A program made the position numbers and the translations under genes. A stretch of DNA of 64,000 bases from the NCBI GenBank assembly GCA_051530055.1, contig CM121341.1, forward strand, positions 6,262,001 to 6,326,000, in the 5' to 3' direction. Under the pieces are notes generated by a model. That model had not been told where the DNA came from. It saw nothing but the letters and a program-made list of their open reading frames with translations, and searched no databases. Shown one piece after another: positions 1 to 12,839 of the stretch; position 1 is the stretch's first letter, and each line of letters begins with the position of its first letter. The stretch comes from Neoechinorhynchus agilis. Taxonomy: Eukaryota; Acanthocephala.

Positions 1-3000
1 GGATGCCATCCGAGAAACTTTCAATGATCGAAGTTAAGATTGCGTCCAGGCCTAGTATTGATACGGAAACAGTGGTAACGGTCAGAAATCCATGTATCTG
101 TATGAGTGTGGATTACATATTTACTCTACAGGACTTTTTTATATCCGGAATTCAGGCTTACAATGAAGATTTTCAGCCGACGCAGCAAGCCACAGGCATT
201 AGAAGGGACACTCACACGATTGGTCTGGTTCGTCAAATTGACGTCTTTTTTCAATCTTGGGAGTAGACCATTTATCGTTGAAATACCGAACTTTTAATAC
301 GTATTTTTTAGGAATCTCTCCGGAGAATATTTCTTTAATCGTAGCCGTTAAAAGCATTTTCGAGCTCTAAATGTTGATTGGCGGCGACTTTCCGTGTGAT
401 TGTTTTTGACGAAACAAAATCGGAATATTGACGATTCTATGTGTGAGTGTCCAGTATCAAGAAATCGGAAAGTAGCTTAGTATCATATACAAAATCGGCT
501 AGTTCCACGAGTGTAATGAATGTCGATGTCATGATTGAAGACTCGACAATCGTCCTTCTCCCTTGTCTTTATGTCGATAATACCGATTGGAGTTCAATAA
601 ATTGTCTTACAATAGAATGTTTTATTACGGTTCGTATGAAGCTCGCTAAGGGACAAACATCATTGAATGTTACGATGGGAGATTTGACCACATTTTGCGC
701 CAACGTCTGTAAGCTTTTGAAGACTAACAAGGAATGTGATAATCTTGAAAAGTATCAGATTGTCGACAAGACTACCGTCAACCTAACGGGTCACATGTTG
801 GAAAAAAGTGAAGAAAATGAGGCTCAATTCAAGTTATGTATCGAAATCGGCGAAGTAGTAGTTCATATGGCCATGGTAGCCCTACAAACGGTCATATCTG
901 TATTTACTTCCACTGAAACTGAGGCGGAAAAAATTGATTTACGTCGAGATGCATACGATATTCTGAGACCGATTGAGCTTGCAAAAAATTTCTGGACACC
1001 GCATCGAATGGATTGCTCCAGTGATATTAAGAAAATGATTCTTGATGCCGACAATATTTTACCTGGATCACAGGAAGTAATCGATTACAAAGCATTAAAG
1101 AAAAAACACGGCCATCAGGTGATTAATGTGACGATCGGTGGATTGTTCTTTAGAATTGAAACTGAAGTGGCTGATAATTTGCGCGTTCCGGTGGTTGCCG
1201 TGGAATTCCGTGGAGTATTTGTAAATGCCGAGAACTGGTCTTCTTGTCTAAAAGTGGGATGTTATATTCAAATGGAGCTGGCCGCATTCAGCGACAAAAC
1301 CGGGGGTTGGGAATCGGTGATTGAACGTACTTCGGACGAGAATCGGCCATCACGAACTCAGGCGATGCTCGTTCCGTGGTGCTTTAGCGTAAATGTCAAT
1401 TGGCCTGCTATTCGAGATACTGAAAAATTTCTCGTTGAGATCGAATCATCCTGTAAACTTCAAATAAGCCTATCAGTACCAACTTTACTTTTGTTCCGTC
1501 GATTAAGTGACGAGTTCATGAGTGGGCAAATGCCAGAGAATTGGAAGCATGAAGTTGTTAGTACTACAGATTACTCGTGTCTTTCCATATTTAACAGACT
1601 TGGTGAAGACGTTGAGCTCGTCTTGGGGTTTGATTTAAAATCAAAAGAGGGTAATCTGGTTGTATTAAAAGACGGAGAAAGCATTCCTCTCTACTCCAAT
1701 CAATTAGGCCGTCTACAAAACTCACTGATAGCACACTCAAATAATCATGTTCGCCAAGAACTTTCCTTCAACTTGGCAGGACAGAATTTTGTCATTAACC
1801 TTACACGAACCCTTCCGCGACTTTTCGAAAATGATCCAACACTCTCCGTACTGGTGAACACGGAGTGTATAAACGCCAGAAAGACAGTTTCGCTTAGCTC
1901 GGCTATTAAAGTCCACAATCTGTGCCCGTTTGAAGTGGTTTTTCGTTCAATATCCAATGGTGCCGAAATTCGAATGCTTCTAAGTGCTCAATGTCAACAC
2001 CTTTCCGTAGCACAAACGGCTCTCATTAGATCCGATGACTTCGAGATTATTCTAAAAAGTTATCCTCGATATCGATCATCGCGTCGATTTAATATAAAGC
2101 GCACAAAAAAAGCGACAACTTTTGTTTGTAAATGTGAAAAGTTAGAAAAAGTGATGTACGTGAACGTTCTTGTTCAAATGGATGCAGTATTTACCGGAAA
2201 CTCGAGTCGTCGTGATTCTATTCTTCGGACAATTGTAGTACGGCCCTGTGTTCAATTCATCAATCAACTCCCGATTGAGATTATAATCAACGATCTCACA
2301 ATCCAACCTGGGCAGCAATCCTCATTGTTGGACAAGTCATTTGACGATCTAACCAATTTCTCCGAAAGTTCACAAATAACAGTAAAGTTTATCATGAACG
2401 ATGTTACATTTGAGAGTGTTATAAACATTACAAACGAACGACACTCAACTGTACGGCATGTCACTTTTGGTTCTGTGGTATGGTGTTTTGTGGAACTAAA
2501 ACTGATGATTACGGAACGTTTTTAGAAAATCTTGGCAATATATCAGGAATTTTATCTTGCGAAATCACCACCACTATGTCTAAAATTGTTCGCACCTTAT
2601 TGGGTCTGTGACACGACCAAACTTCCACTTCACATAAAGGTATTGTTTAAAAAAAAGAGGCCATATAATCCAAATGCCATCTCAGCTCTTGGATGATCGT
2701 GATCAAATTACACCGATATGCTCACACAATCAAATCCTAATGCTTTGCGATAAGAAAATAAACAAAGGAAAACGAAGAGTACGTTGCTCTATGATCCACA
2801 GAAATTCAATGTCTTATACAAAAAGGCACAATTAGCGATCAATGACCCAAACTGTCAATGGTCCAAGGTATTCTCATTAGACACTCTTGGAAGCACCGGT
2901 TCTCTTTCCGTCGTGAATCCAACAAACCCACTTAATAGCTATAATGTGAGTATCGCAAATCCTCTTTTGCTGAAAGTTAAATGCTTGTAGGTCTGTGTAA

Positions 3001-6000
3001 CAATAACGTACAGTTCATGTGGACTTACGAAAATCATTTCCTTGATGCCTTTTCATGCTCTTCTTAACAAAGCAACGGTATGCTACGATTCTTGATTTTT
3101 GAATCTACTTGACGTTAATCCCACTTTTTTCATCTCAGTGTTCAATCGCCCCATTTACCTTCAAACCCGTTCGTCCCATTTGTGAATAGGTTCCTATCGA
3201 AGTATGTGAAGTCACTCTTACCGTCGAAGCCGGACTAGAGAGGACGTCTGAAATCGGTAGATGGATTTTGGTCAAATCGGGTGATGTAAGTTAATTTGTA
3301 TCATCTACGACTTTCTACATCTTACCGAGCAGTGCGTCCCGTTTTGGCCAGCGGATACCCACTCTGGCAACAGTTTAATAATAATTAAACTATTGGGTGG
3401 ACAGAAAGCTAAAAGCCGAGCGTTTCATTTTAGAAAACCTCATACAACTCTTCTTAAGATTGGACAGGTTTGAACACTTCTAGCTCCATTTAATCGCCCG
3501 TTTGATCTCCATGTAGAGTGAAGCAATATTCGTTGAGTGCAATATAAGAGAGTTTTCATGCCATCTTGTATTTTCCAATAACGACAGACCCGGCCAAGCT
3601 CCATTGCTCGTAGTCAACTGCTCGTGCGTCCATTCCCTTCAAATCACTCAAGAGGGAGACAGCAAGGGAATCGCAGTTCCGTCTAACTCAATGCAGTATT
3701 TTACATGGACGAAACCGTCAAGTATTGAACGAAGAATTCGTTGGACGTGTGACAAACACTCAGCTACCAATATGAATCTCACAGTAAGTTAGCAGTGGTG
3801 ATCAATGTCTGGATGTGTCGTCTTTCAGGAAGCAGCAGGCACGTTCACGGTCGATTCCGACAATAATGATAATGAAATGCAAATGTTCTGGAAAGTTTTG
3901 GTCATCATGAACCAAAGAGTATTTATCGTCTATGGCAATAACGACATTGTTGCAAGACCGTCTGGTTCCTCCTCGACTTACAAACTAAACGATATGAAAT
4001 CTAAACAATTTACGATTGAGTTAAGTTACGTTGGAATTTCCCTAGTAGACGATCGACAGGAATTGGCATATATAAGCCTGCAGAGCTCAGAAACACAATG
4101 GTATAGAAAGAATGAAAAATTGCGACTGGAGTTAATTAAAGATGATCATTTACCTGACGTAATTGAACGTTCTTATCAAGAGCATAAGAGCGCAGTTAGA
4201 TTGGGAGAAAAAAATGATCGGCACATTTCCATACTTGATCAAAGGAGAGAAGTAGACTTTCGTTTGATGGAGCTTTGTGAGATGCCTGACCCTACTGGCA
4301 CTTTTGTAAAGGACCATAAAGCTACAATATCATTCATAGAAAGGAAAAAATTTAATGCTCTTTCTATCCGGTAGAACAAGAGTCTTCGTTTTTTAGTCAC
4401 ACCGTAAATAGGTTCCGTCTTTGAATACGACGAAGATTCTTGTAGGATGACATAAAGAACGCCCATGTCGGTCTTTATATGAAACTATTTAAGATTCAAA
4501 TCGACAACCAATTAGACGGATCCGTGTTTCCGGTTGTTCTGCACTCTATTCCCCCTCCTCGAACAATGGCAGAACCTTATGCCGATCGTGCAATGATCGA
4601 TTGTTTATTATCGTTCGAGATGCAATCGGGGCAATATTGCTCGACTAACAGTTTTTTCCGAATAACGCAATTCGCATTTTTAATGCAGGAATTCGCGATA
4701 AAATGTGATCAAGGATTCATAGCTCACTCACTGAGATTTCTTAGCGCTATAGGAAATGTGAGTTCAAAACATTCTCGTGTAATTCCAAAATGTACCATTC
4801 AGTCGCCTACAACCGACTCGCTTGAATCGAGCATGAAGACTGATTTGGCGTACTGTACGCAAAGTCTCAGTTCGATCGTCGAGAGTGGAGAAGGATTGGT
4901 TGGACGCGAGACAGACAAAAGTCTTTTTTTCAAGGAATGTTGCATTGCTCCCCTAAAGGTGAGCATTTCACTAAACTTTATTCGCTAGAAACATTTAGAT
5001 CCACGTAAGCTTTTCGATGCAGTCCGTATCGGACAGTCAGGACCTTTTGTCGAAATATCCAGCAGTCGCCTTCTTTCTTCAAACACTGAACATCGCTGAA
5101 GTCGATGATGTTATTCTTGAGTGAGTAATTGCGCTTATCGACAAATTTAACAATCTTCTATGAAAAAGGTTAAAATCTTACCAACTAACAAACTACTTTG
5201 CGACCTTTTCCTTGTTTTTATCTGGAATTATGGAACATTATAAGATGCAGGTGTTTAAAAAAACATTAGTTGTTTCTGAACTCATTTCGACTAAAGGCGA
5301 TCAAGCAATTTTATGTGTTCGTTCTTGGGCTGGACGTACTCGGAAACCCTTATGGGTTAATTCGTGAAGTTACTGAGGGATTCGAAAGTGTGTTTTATGA
5401 ACCTTACATGGGAGCGATACTCGGACCAACTGAGTTTTTTGAAGGCCTCGCTATTGGAATCCAAGGATTGTTCAGTGGAATTGTCGGTGTGTATGAGATT
5501 TACAACGCGGGTGTGCCGTTTATATAGAAGACATTTAGGCGGGACATCCGGCGCTATTTCCAAGATAACTGGGTCATTGGGGAAAGGCTTAGCTCATCTG
5601 ACGTTCGATGATCAATACAAAAGGGAGAGGTTATTACATCTTCAGCAGAATGATCAAACAGTCCGTCAGTCGATGGTACAAGGAGGGAAATGGATGTTCT
5701 CTGTAAGTCGAAGCTAGTTTTCTTGATCATAATCCTTCCAGAACATTGGATGGGCTTAATTTTTTTAGGGGTTTTAGAGCTAAGCGTCTCTTTCGATATC
5801 CAACAAAAACAAATGTTTTACAATATAGACTGAAACACTTGTGCTTATAATGCGAATCGACAGCCAAGACCAGTTGCAATGATCCACAGAATAATTTTTT
5901 TTGATGCTGGCTACAACAGATTTATGAAATTCTGATTGCTGCATTGGGCTAAGGGAGAAGAACTAAGCAACATTTTTAGCGTTGTATGATTTTTGATACG

Positions 6001-6792
6001 GTCTAATTCTAAGTGGGTTTGCAGGATTTTTACGATGGTGTAACAGGCGTGATAAGGAAGCCAATTGAAGGAGCGTTTGAAGACGGTACTCATGGATTTC
6101 TTAAAGGTCTCGGTAAAGGAATGATCAGTGCAGTTGCCCGTCCAATGAGTGGTCTTGTGGGTATGGCTCAAACTTCTTTTCGGGGTGTACGGAGGTGCGT
6201 TAAATGTATAAGGTCTCGATAACTTTATCGTTTTAGACTTGCCGATGATAAAGATAAAGTAATCGGTCGTGTCCGTCCTTCCCGCTTCATCGACTTTGAC
6301 GGCATAGTACGGCCCTATCGCAAACATGAGGCTGATGGACACAATATACTTAAAGTACGCTTTCGTACAACTGAAACTCTTAATATTTTTATTTGTAAGC
6401 GATTGAACGGCGGTTCTTATGGACGAAGTCACAATTACGTTGCTCACTTAATTTGTACGAAGCCATCAGATCGACCTCGGCAGTATGTCCTAGCGACCAA
6501 TAAGGGAATTTTGATGATAACCGAACTTACTGTGCTTGCGCAACTTAATGTCGAGTGGTACAAAGATTACGGGGAACTCGTTCATTGTCCATTTGTCACG
6601 TTAAAAAAGGATAAGACACTCGTGATTTTGATCACCACTCAGGAGAAAAAAGGAAAATTCTTAGGCTCGAAAACGACATATGGAGTTGAAGTAAACTGTT
6701 CCGACTTCAAGGAAGATGCTGAATGGTTATGCGGTCGTATAAGTGATGTCCTCGAAGACGAAGGTTTTCGACTTTTAAAGGAATGGGAATAA
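1..6792 (+). CDS. VPS13: VPS13A/C-type bridge-like lipid transfer protein, C-terminal part (5' end outside window)
   Basis: VPS13 proteins are very long rod-like bridges that move bulk lipid between the ER and other organelles. What is present is roughly the C-terminal half, in many exons. Exon 454-2525 holds the central region and part of the VAB/SHR-BD region. Short exons follow near 2550-2640 ([18 protein letters not shown]), 2700-2780, 2831-2945 ([14 protein letters not shown]), 2991-3080, 3190-3290 and 3330-3470 (CVPFWPADT). Next come 3500-3785, 3830-4372 and 4479-4960 ([17 protein letters not shown]), and then the ATG2-like C-terminal block at 5000-6220 ([46 protein letters not shown]). 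A PH-like end runs from 6401 to the stop at 6790-6792. The introns I checked in the 3' half are about 40-60 bp with GT-AG ends and keep frame, for example 5494-5537 and 6196-6237. The segment 267-453 is not resolved. Similarity is closest to VPS13A/C rather than VPS13B/D, judged from memory of the family. Confidence 0.93.
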
Positions 6793-7292
6793 AATCTTCA
6801 CTCTCCGAATGGACTTGTTTAGTCGCGGCAGAAACTTTAGGTTATCGTGCATTTGATCAATGTCTTGAGCTTTTTGTTGAACTTTGTGTAAAAGAAATAA
6901 CGACACTCTCAACAATTTCTTCAAATCACTTCTTCCCCTCAATTTCTCACTCGAACAACATTTTCCATCCTTTTCCTCGCACAAATCTCTACCTTCGCTC
7001 TTTCGTTCAATTGTCCAAATGCGTGAATTGATTCGAAGGGAAGAGCGGAAAACAACAAAATAACAGCTAACCTTTTTGAAGCTGCATAGATGGAACAATA
7101 ATAACTCGTTTAAAACTTTGGTGCATGGTTCGGTGGCTTGTATTTTCAGTGAAATAAGACATGTTATTAGTGAAGAAATAGGCGTAAACGAACGTAATAT
7201 TTTATTTGTAATTACAGGCAGCAAGATTGTTTTTTTTCGTGACAAATACGTTTCGAAAATGAAGGCGGGTGTTTCCACCGTTATCGATTGTA
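6793..7292. other. short intergenic region between VPS13 and a convergent AT-hook gene
   Basis: This 500-base stretch lies between two convergent genes. It should hold both 3' untranslated regions. The open frames that cross it on either strand show no codon bias or recognisable domain, so I call no gene here. Confidence 0.5.
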
Positions 7293-8822
7293 TCAAAGAT
7301 GAGTAGAGTGGCGATGGGTGTTAGGATCTTCGTACGGCCGATCGCCAAACTCCGTTGGGTTATGTTTGTTTGAATACGCCTCTCCGGACTGTTCCATTGC
7401 TTCATAGTGACCGTCGTCGTTCATGTCGACTGCCGAAACCGCTTCGTTTTTAGGTCCAGTGCACGCTTGCTGGTGGCTTTGAGAATAATGTCCTAAAGTT
7501 GAAGCTATGGCTGACGTTGCTGCAGTCAGATTGCGAAGTCCTTCGATCATCGCTGGATTCTGAATGAGAGTTGTTACAAGATTTAGAAACTGAGCGTGGT
7601 GATTGGTGGCCGAGGAGAACACCGAGGAAAACTGGTCGACTGCAGTCGGCGATGAAGGAGCGGCACCTAGAACTGAGGTCGTTGTCAAATCGCTCATTTG
7701 GTCCACAAAAAACCCATTGTTCAGTCGCGAATGTGAATCGTAAGCATTCGCCAAAGAGTGTCGACGACTTCCTCGTCTGCTCGCCAATGAGATTGGAATT
7801 CCCGTTGACGGAGAGTGACTGACGCCCTCTCCTTTTCTTACCAATCCGGCCATTACATCTCTGTTCGAGTAATCGCTTAGATTGTTGTACATATCGTGCC
7901 TTTGGACTAATGGTGATCGAACAACTCCTCCACGGGTAATACCTGCACGTCCGCGTGGTCTGCCCGGTCTTCGTTTGACGGGTATCATAGATGAATCCAC
8001 GGTTGCATTATCGGACGTAACAGGTCTCTTTATCTTCTGAGTTGACATAAAGGATACGCGAACCTCCTCCGGTGTCATTTGAAGCAATCGACTGTAGGAA
8101 GTTGTTGACTTTGGTGGTCTGCCAGGACCCCGTTTTACCGATCGTTTTCCTTCGATACTAATTTCAATATTGTCAATTAGGTCGTTCATAAGCTTAGTCA
8201 CACAGCTACTGATTGATTTTTCTTTATTTTTGGCAGGCCGTCCTCGCTTACTTTTTGTTCGAATGTGCGACGTCTGATATATCAATTCATTGGAGCAACC
8301 GAGCAGATCCATCATTGCATGGTTCATGGCCGACACAGACGAATTCGCTTGAAATCCGGAGTTATGCGTAGTGCCACTTGTAGCGCCCGTGAATAATTGT
8401 CGTGCCGGATGAGATGGGCTGCACGATGGAACTCTGGTCAACTTTGAGGACGGAGTCATGTATCCGGGTGAGGTTGTGTTATGAGCTCTACAATTAATAA
8501 TCTTCGTGGGTCTTGATTTACGCCTTGAAGAGGGCGCATCTCTTTCAACGACTGAAGGCGTTGCATCGCCGCTCATTAGACTAACGTTTTAGATATTCAT
8601 CTTTATGGTGTTAAATAAGAAAAGACGTTACCTTTGAGCACGAAGTTCATATGTGCCATCAACTGTCACCACGGTCGCAGGCATATATTCCAACAAGTTA
8701 CAATGCCTCTTCTTCGCTTCACCATCGTCGTCCTCCTCCTCTTCCTCCTCCTCCTCTTCCTCAAGCGCCACTAAGGATTGGTCGTTTTCGCCGAGGTGGT
8801 GGTCGTTGCGCTCGCTGGACAT
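7293..8822 (-). CDS. AT-hook (HMGA-like) nuclear protein, two exons
   Basis: Exon 1 runs from the ATG at 8822 to 8632 and exon 2 from about 8583 to the stop at 7293-7295. The intron has GT (8631-8630) and AG ends, is about 50 bp and keeps frame (ELRAQ-SLMSGDATP). An in-frame ATG at 8927 is an alternative start. The N-terminus has a run of Glu followed by Asp and the stretch GEAKKRHCNLLEYMP. Exon 2 carries three AT-hook cores, KRGRPAK, KRGPGRPPK and KRRPGRPRGRAG, which bind the minor groove of AT-rich DNA. The rest is Ser/Thr-rich and probably disordered, ending in helical stretches with FLNLVTTLIQNPAMIEGL. AT-hook proteins act in chromatin architecture or transcription. I do not recognise an orthologue, and no catalytic or reader domain is visible. 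Confidence 0.75.
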
Positions 8823-10104
8823 CTGAACGAGAAAAAGGACAAAGTTTGCGAGATCGAATTCCAGTAGATGGAAAACTGGAAAAAATCTCCAGTTCACTGG
8901 AGTTCTCTCCAATTCAGCGATTTCCATATGGCAAATTTTTCTAAGAAATTAAACACAAACTGAATGAACTGTGCTTTTATACACCCACACGGCATCCCGA
9001 GTTGAATTTTGCGCAGGAAAAAGTTACGTTTTTGAGGAATTCGTTTCCGAGTCCTCCGGAAAGGTATCCCGATTTCTGGTCTATCTTTTTTCGGTGTAAA
9101 ACATGGAATTTTCCAAAAATAACCACGGGAGAGCGAGTGCCTGAAGAGACAGAAGTTGCGGTTGTGGTGTGGAAAGAGTAAAACAGAGTGTCGTTTCGAG
9201 CGAAAAAAAATGAGAATTAGAGTTTATGGTAGAAGAAACTCTCTGTGTTGTGCGTAGGGGAGTCACACACACACACACACATACGCAGGGTGGCACAAAC
9301 GCGATCGTTTCTCTTATTTAAAAAAGACTGATAGGCGGGGTAGAGAAAGGGAGAAAACGTTGAAGCCGTTTGTTGAAAAGATTTTTCACAGTGTACATTT
9401 GTAGCAGTCTCATGTGACGGAGAAGACGAATTTTGGGCGATTGGAAAATTAGATATAGGCAAGCGAGAGGAGGAGGAGGAAGCAGTGGACGTAAGCCCGG
9501 GACACTCGAGAGACATTAGGCGCCGACGCACTTGAATTCGTGTGCGTCTAGTCATCATCATCGATTGGCGGCTCAGATTATGGGTGGTGCGTTTGATTGG
9601 AAATCGAGGTAGCGACAGTGCTTTTAAATTCCTTTTCGAAACAGAAAGCACCTTTCGCACGTTCTTTGCTAAAAAAATAGGAGTAACAGCGAGAAAACTT
9701 GTCTCAGTTCAAAGACGCCATTGCTCTAGTTGATTTGCGAGTAAAAATACACTGTTGCAAAAGGGAGAACGAACGGGAATTGTAAATGTCGCTCGGGTGT
9801 GCACCAAGAGCTTTTTTTGCTTAAAACATCAAATATAGAGTCGATTTTTGTGTGTGACTCTTGAAAGTCCCACTACTGCACGAGAATTCAAAAGGGAGAG
9901 CGCGATGCTTTTAAGAACTCTCGCTCTGTATACTCTAATTCTTATTTAGATATTCAACGCGCAAACGAACGAATTTAACCACGAACGCAAACTCGCAACG
10001 AAAAGCATATCAGACAATCTTAGTTGGGTTATTGTTTTTGAACAAGGCACTCAAATCTTATTTCCCTTGATTTTTTAGAAGAAAAGGATTCTACAATAAT
10101 AAAG
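8823..10104. other. noncoding upstream region of the AT-hook gene, with a CA microsatellite
   Basis: No supported gene lies here. A short (CA)n run sits at about 9264-9283, and purine-rich stretches surround it. The region probably contains the promoter and 5' untranslated sequence of the minus-strand AT-hook gene. Open frames on both strands are low-complexity and lack family signatures. Confidence 0.45.
9264..9283. repeat. CA dinucleotide microsatellite
   Basis: An uninterrupted run of nine to ten CA units is visible in the sequence, within the noncoding DNA upstream of the AT-hook gene. Confidence 0.85.
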
Positions 10105-10150
10105 CACCGAACGTGCAATCACCACCGTCCGCTCCTTCCTCGGCTACCCA
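10105..10150 (-). mobile_element. scrap of the 3' coding end of the RLE-type non-LTR retrotransposon
   Basis: The block AACGTGCAATCACCACCGTC and the following bases nearly match 13526-13580, the far end of the broken retrotransposon at 13.5-15.6 kb. The surrounding 107-codon open frame (10113-10436, +) is therefore partly antisense to a transposon remnant, and I do not call it a gene. Confidence 0.5.
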
Positions 10151-10439
10151 CCAAAATCGACCATTTCTGTGTCAAACACGTTTCTTGTCAAATTTAACTT
10201 GGAAGATCAGCAAAATCCTTAATTTGCAAGTTGAAGAGCATGGAATAGGATCAGGTGATTCAAAAGAGGTGACAAAAATGCGGAAAATGGGACACAATGG
10301 ATTTAATGGGTCTAAACGAAATTTCAAGACATTCTCCACAAAGGTGGAAACTTGGCAAAATGAAAGTGAGAAGTGTAAAAATGTAGGTGCGACAGTTTGG
10401 GCGAATCAGCCAGCTAACAAATACAGAACTTTCTAAAGG

Positions 10440-11443
10440 AATCGAATGTTGTGAACGACATGTTTGTTTATAACAGGAATTTTATTGAATCCGATTGTTT
10501 TCACAATTTTATCGAGGTTGGTTTTGCAAAAGTTTGTCGCTTCATCTAGAACCATAAACAAACAGTGACTGTCGATGACTTTCCACAAGAGTGACCGAGC
10601 CATAACCCTTTTTTTCGAGCCAATCTGTTTCCGTACCAAAATTAAGGTTTAATTATCATTTAAAGTTTCTAAAAAATTTAATTCTTACCAACTTTTATGG
10701 ATTTTATGTTCATTTAACGGTTCACCTCAAAATGATAGAAAAGATGCAAAATAGCATTTCTTGTAGTAGGAATTTAAAAGAAAGCGATCATAGACGCATA
10801 TTTTAAATAATTTTTTACAAGATCTTATTCTGCCAAGCCGAAATCCGCTGGTCAAAGCCTCCTTTTAAAAAAGCCTGAATGTTCAATTTTGCCCCAATTC
10901 TTATAATTTCATCAAATTTCTTTTATAAAATCAAGTACACAAAAATTCAATAAGTTATATTCGCAACAGCATCAATCATGTGTCCAGTTTCGTTGGACGT
11001 TACCCTTATTGCCGTCCATTTTTCCGATTGACTTCAAGATTGATGAAATGTAAATAAAATCACAAAAAGATCCATTAAAACCATTCCGGATTATGTGGTT
11101 ACGGAAACGACTGTTGTTTATTTGAATTTTGGATCGCAAATTAAGAAAGACCCAAACAAGAAACCTTAATGGAAAAATAAACTTTTTTAAAAACCTCGTT
11201 TCGATATTTCGTCAATTCCGACATTTTCCCATTGATTGTCATCTGAAATCCACAAGATTTTGTGGTTTTATTTTGTTAGTGAGCTAGAAACCTACTGTTT
11301 TCTGAGTGATAATTTTTCAGTTGATGTTTTATTTCCGTAGAATGGTTGAACGGAACAACCACCAATTTCGCCATTATGAGACGAATTCTTAAATGTGGTT
11401 GTATCGTCAAAATCTATATCGGTGTAATAAATTAGATGTATTT
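10440..11443. other. AT-rich intergenic DNA without a supported gene
   Basis: I see no coding exon, RNA gene or ordered repeat here. Open frames are short, on both strands, and resemble no family I know. Confidence 0.4.
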
Positions 11444-11700
11444 TAAGCTCCTCCCGCACCGGAAAAACGGTACAAAATAAAGTATCTTTTCCCCGTGTTG
11501 ACGACAGGATAAGATTGCATTTTTGATAATGGTTCATAAGCGGAGAATTGAATGTTAGCGTTTATTTTTGCGTTTCCCAATAACCCTCTTCACGTCGTTA
11601 TATAATTTACCGACCGATCAATTCGTCAAAAATGTACGATTTAAATTTATTCGATATCTACAGCGACTTTGAAAGCGAGATATGAATTTTTTTCGCAAAT
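11444..11700. repeat. dispersed direct repeat, copy A
   Basis: This segment recurs almost unchanged at 18342-18550 in the same orientation, for example CTCCTCCCGCACCGGAAAA and GATAAGATTGCATTTTTGAT. Copy A has about 45 extra bases near 11612-11657 (ACCGATCAATTCGTC onward) that copy B lacks. The copies flank about 6.6 kb containing PMP3 and two retrotransposon ruins. They could be two copies of one unclassified transposable element. They do not look like LTRs, because the enclosed reverse transcriptases are of the non-LTR kind. Confidence 0.75.
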
Positions 11701-12456
11701 GTTATTGAAAATTGACACTTTTAAAGTGTGTTTTTCTTCTTCTAATTTCCAAAAATACGGTCATTTGATTAGAAAGAGCGAATATTTGACTTTAAGCAAG
11801 GATTCTCAAAGTTTGAGAGATCCACGATTCCATTTTTTGTTTAGTATGGATCGTGGCAAAATGAGTCAGATCTTGAGACGTTCAATCGAACAGTTTACAA
11901 TGTTAATTTAAAGAAGTGGGTACTGAAGTAAGCGTTCAATGGAGAAACTAACCGAAGCGGCCAATGACGAAGTACAAACTCCGTTTCTCATTCACTTATA
12001 TTTTGGAGAAGTTAATGACTGAGACACGATTCGGAAACAAACGATATATTGATTCAATATCACAATCTTTGGCCGATATCTTTATATTGATTATGCGATT
12101 TGAAAACGAATTTTTATATGTGCTACACGCGGATAAAAAAGTATTCTTAAAACTATCGCATTCTTAACCATTAATGTGAGATATTTTCTCACTGAATTCG
12201 GATCGTATACAGTTCTTTATAAGTTAATTTTACTTGCTTTTGATTCACATACTCAGTCGACCCATGAAGACAGTTTCACTAGCGAGGATTTTTGTCCAAT
12301 TTCTGGCTTTTTTAAATCCAAATGAGTCATTGTTGACAGGGGCCTTTTTGAAAGATTACCTTGAAGGTGTTTTTTTTAATACAAAGACTATTTATGACAT
12401 AAAATCGTGAGTATTAAAACCTACACTTAAACTCGCTTGTCGAAAATCTTTTAACA
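11701..12456. other. intergenic DNA upstream of PMP3
   Basis: Two plus-strand open frames (11669-11911 and 11964-12167) contain no recognised motif and no convincing start context or splice sites. I treat the stretch as noncoding, but a fast-evolving lineage-specific gene cannot be excluded. Confidence 0.3.
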
Positions 12457-12747
12457 ATGCAAGCAACTCAAGGAAAAGGATTGGATACAAATAAAATTCT
12501 CCTTGCGCTGTTGGCTCTTATACTACCGCCGGTTGCTGTTTTTATAGCCGATGGTGGATGCACTGGACAAGTTTGGATCAATGTACTGCTGATGTTCTTT
12601 ACTTTTTTGCCAGGATTGATCTTTGGGATCCTTTCTATATATTTAACAATATGGATCCATGCTCACATTTGGATCATTGCACTGCCGACGCCTGTTTTGG
12701 CTTTACTAACACTGATCCATGCTCTCTATATCATTTTCCGCAATTGA
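12457..12747 (+). CDS. PMP3/UPF0057 family membrane proteolipid with an internal duplication
   Basis: A single exon of 96 codons encodes a very hydrophobic protein. PMP3 (plasma membrane proteolipid 3) proteins are normally about 50-60 residues with two membrane helices, and influence membrane potential and salt stress in yeast and plants. Residues 15-55 match the family (LLALLALILPPVAVF, then a Cys-Gly-containing loop and WINVLLMFFTFLPG). The family normally ends with LPG-I-IHALY-IIF. Here LPGLI is followed by about 32 extra residues before IHALYIIFRN. The extra segment arises from a 96-bp tandem duplication: 12555-12650 aligns with 12651-12744 (TTTGGATCA at 12572 and 12668). The result is a predicted third hydrophobic helix. 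An unusual retained or spliced insert is the alternative. No introns are needed. Confidence 0.8.
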   Translation: MQATQGKGLDTNKILLALLALILPPVAVFIADGGCTGQVWINVLLMFFTFLPGLIFGILSIYLTIWIHAHIWIIALPTPVLALLTLIHALYIIFRN

Positions 12748-12839
12748 ATAAATTGCCATTTGTGACCGAGAAAGGGGTTTTTACGGTGCTAAGACTTATA
12801 AATCATACGACAAACGGCGACACTAAAATAAATTTCTAA

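Noticed and set aside
6775-7296. 173-codon minus-strand open frame between VPS13 and the AT-hook gene
   Set aside because: It is antisense to the VPS13 3' end, has atypical composition and no domain, and the flanking genes are convergent here.
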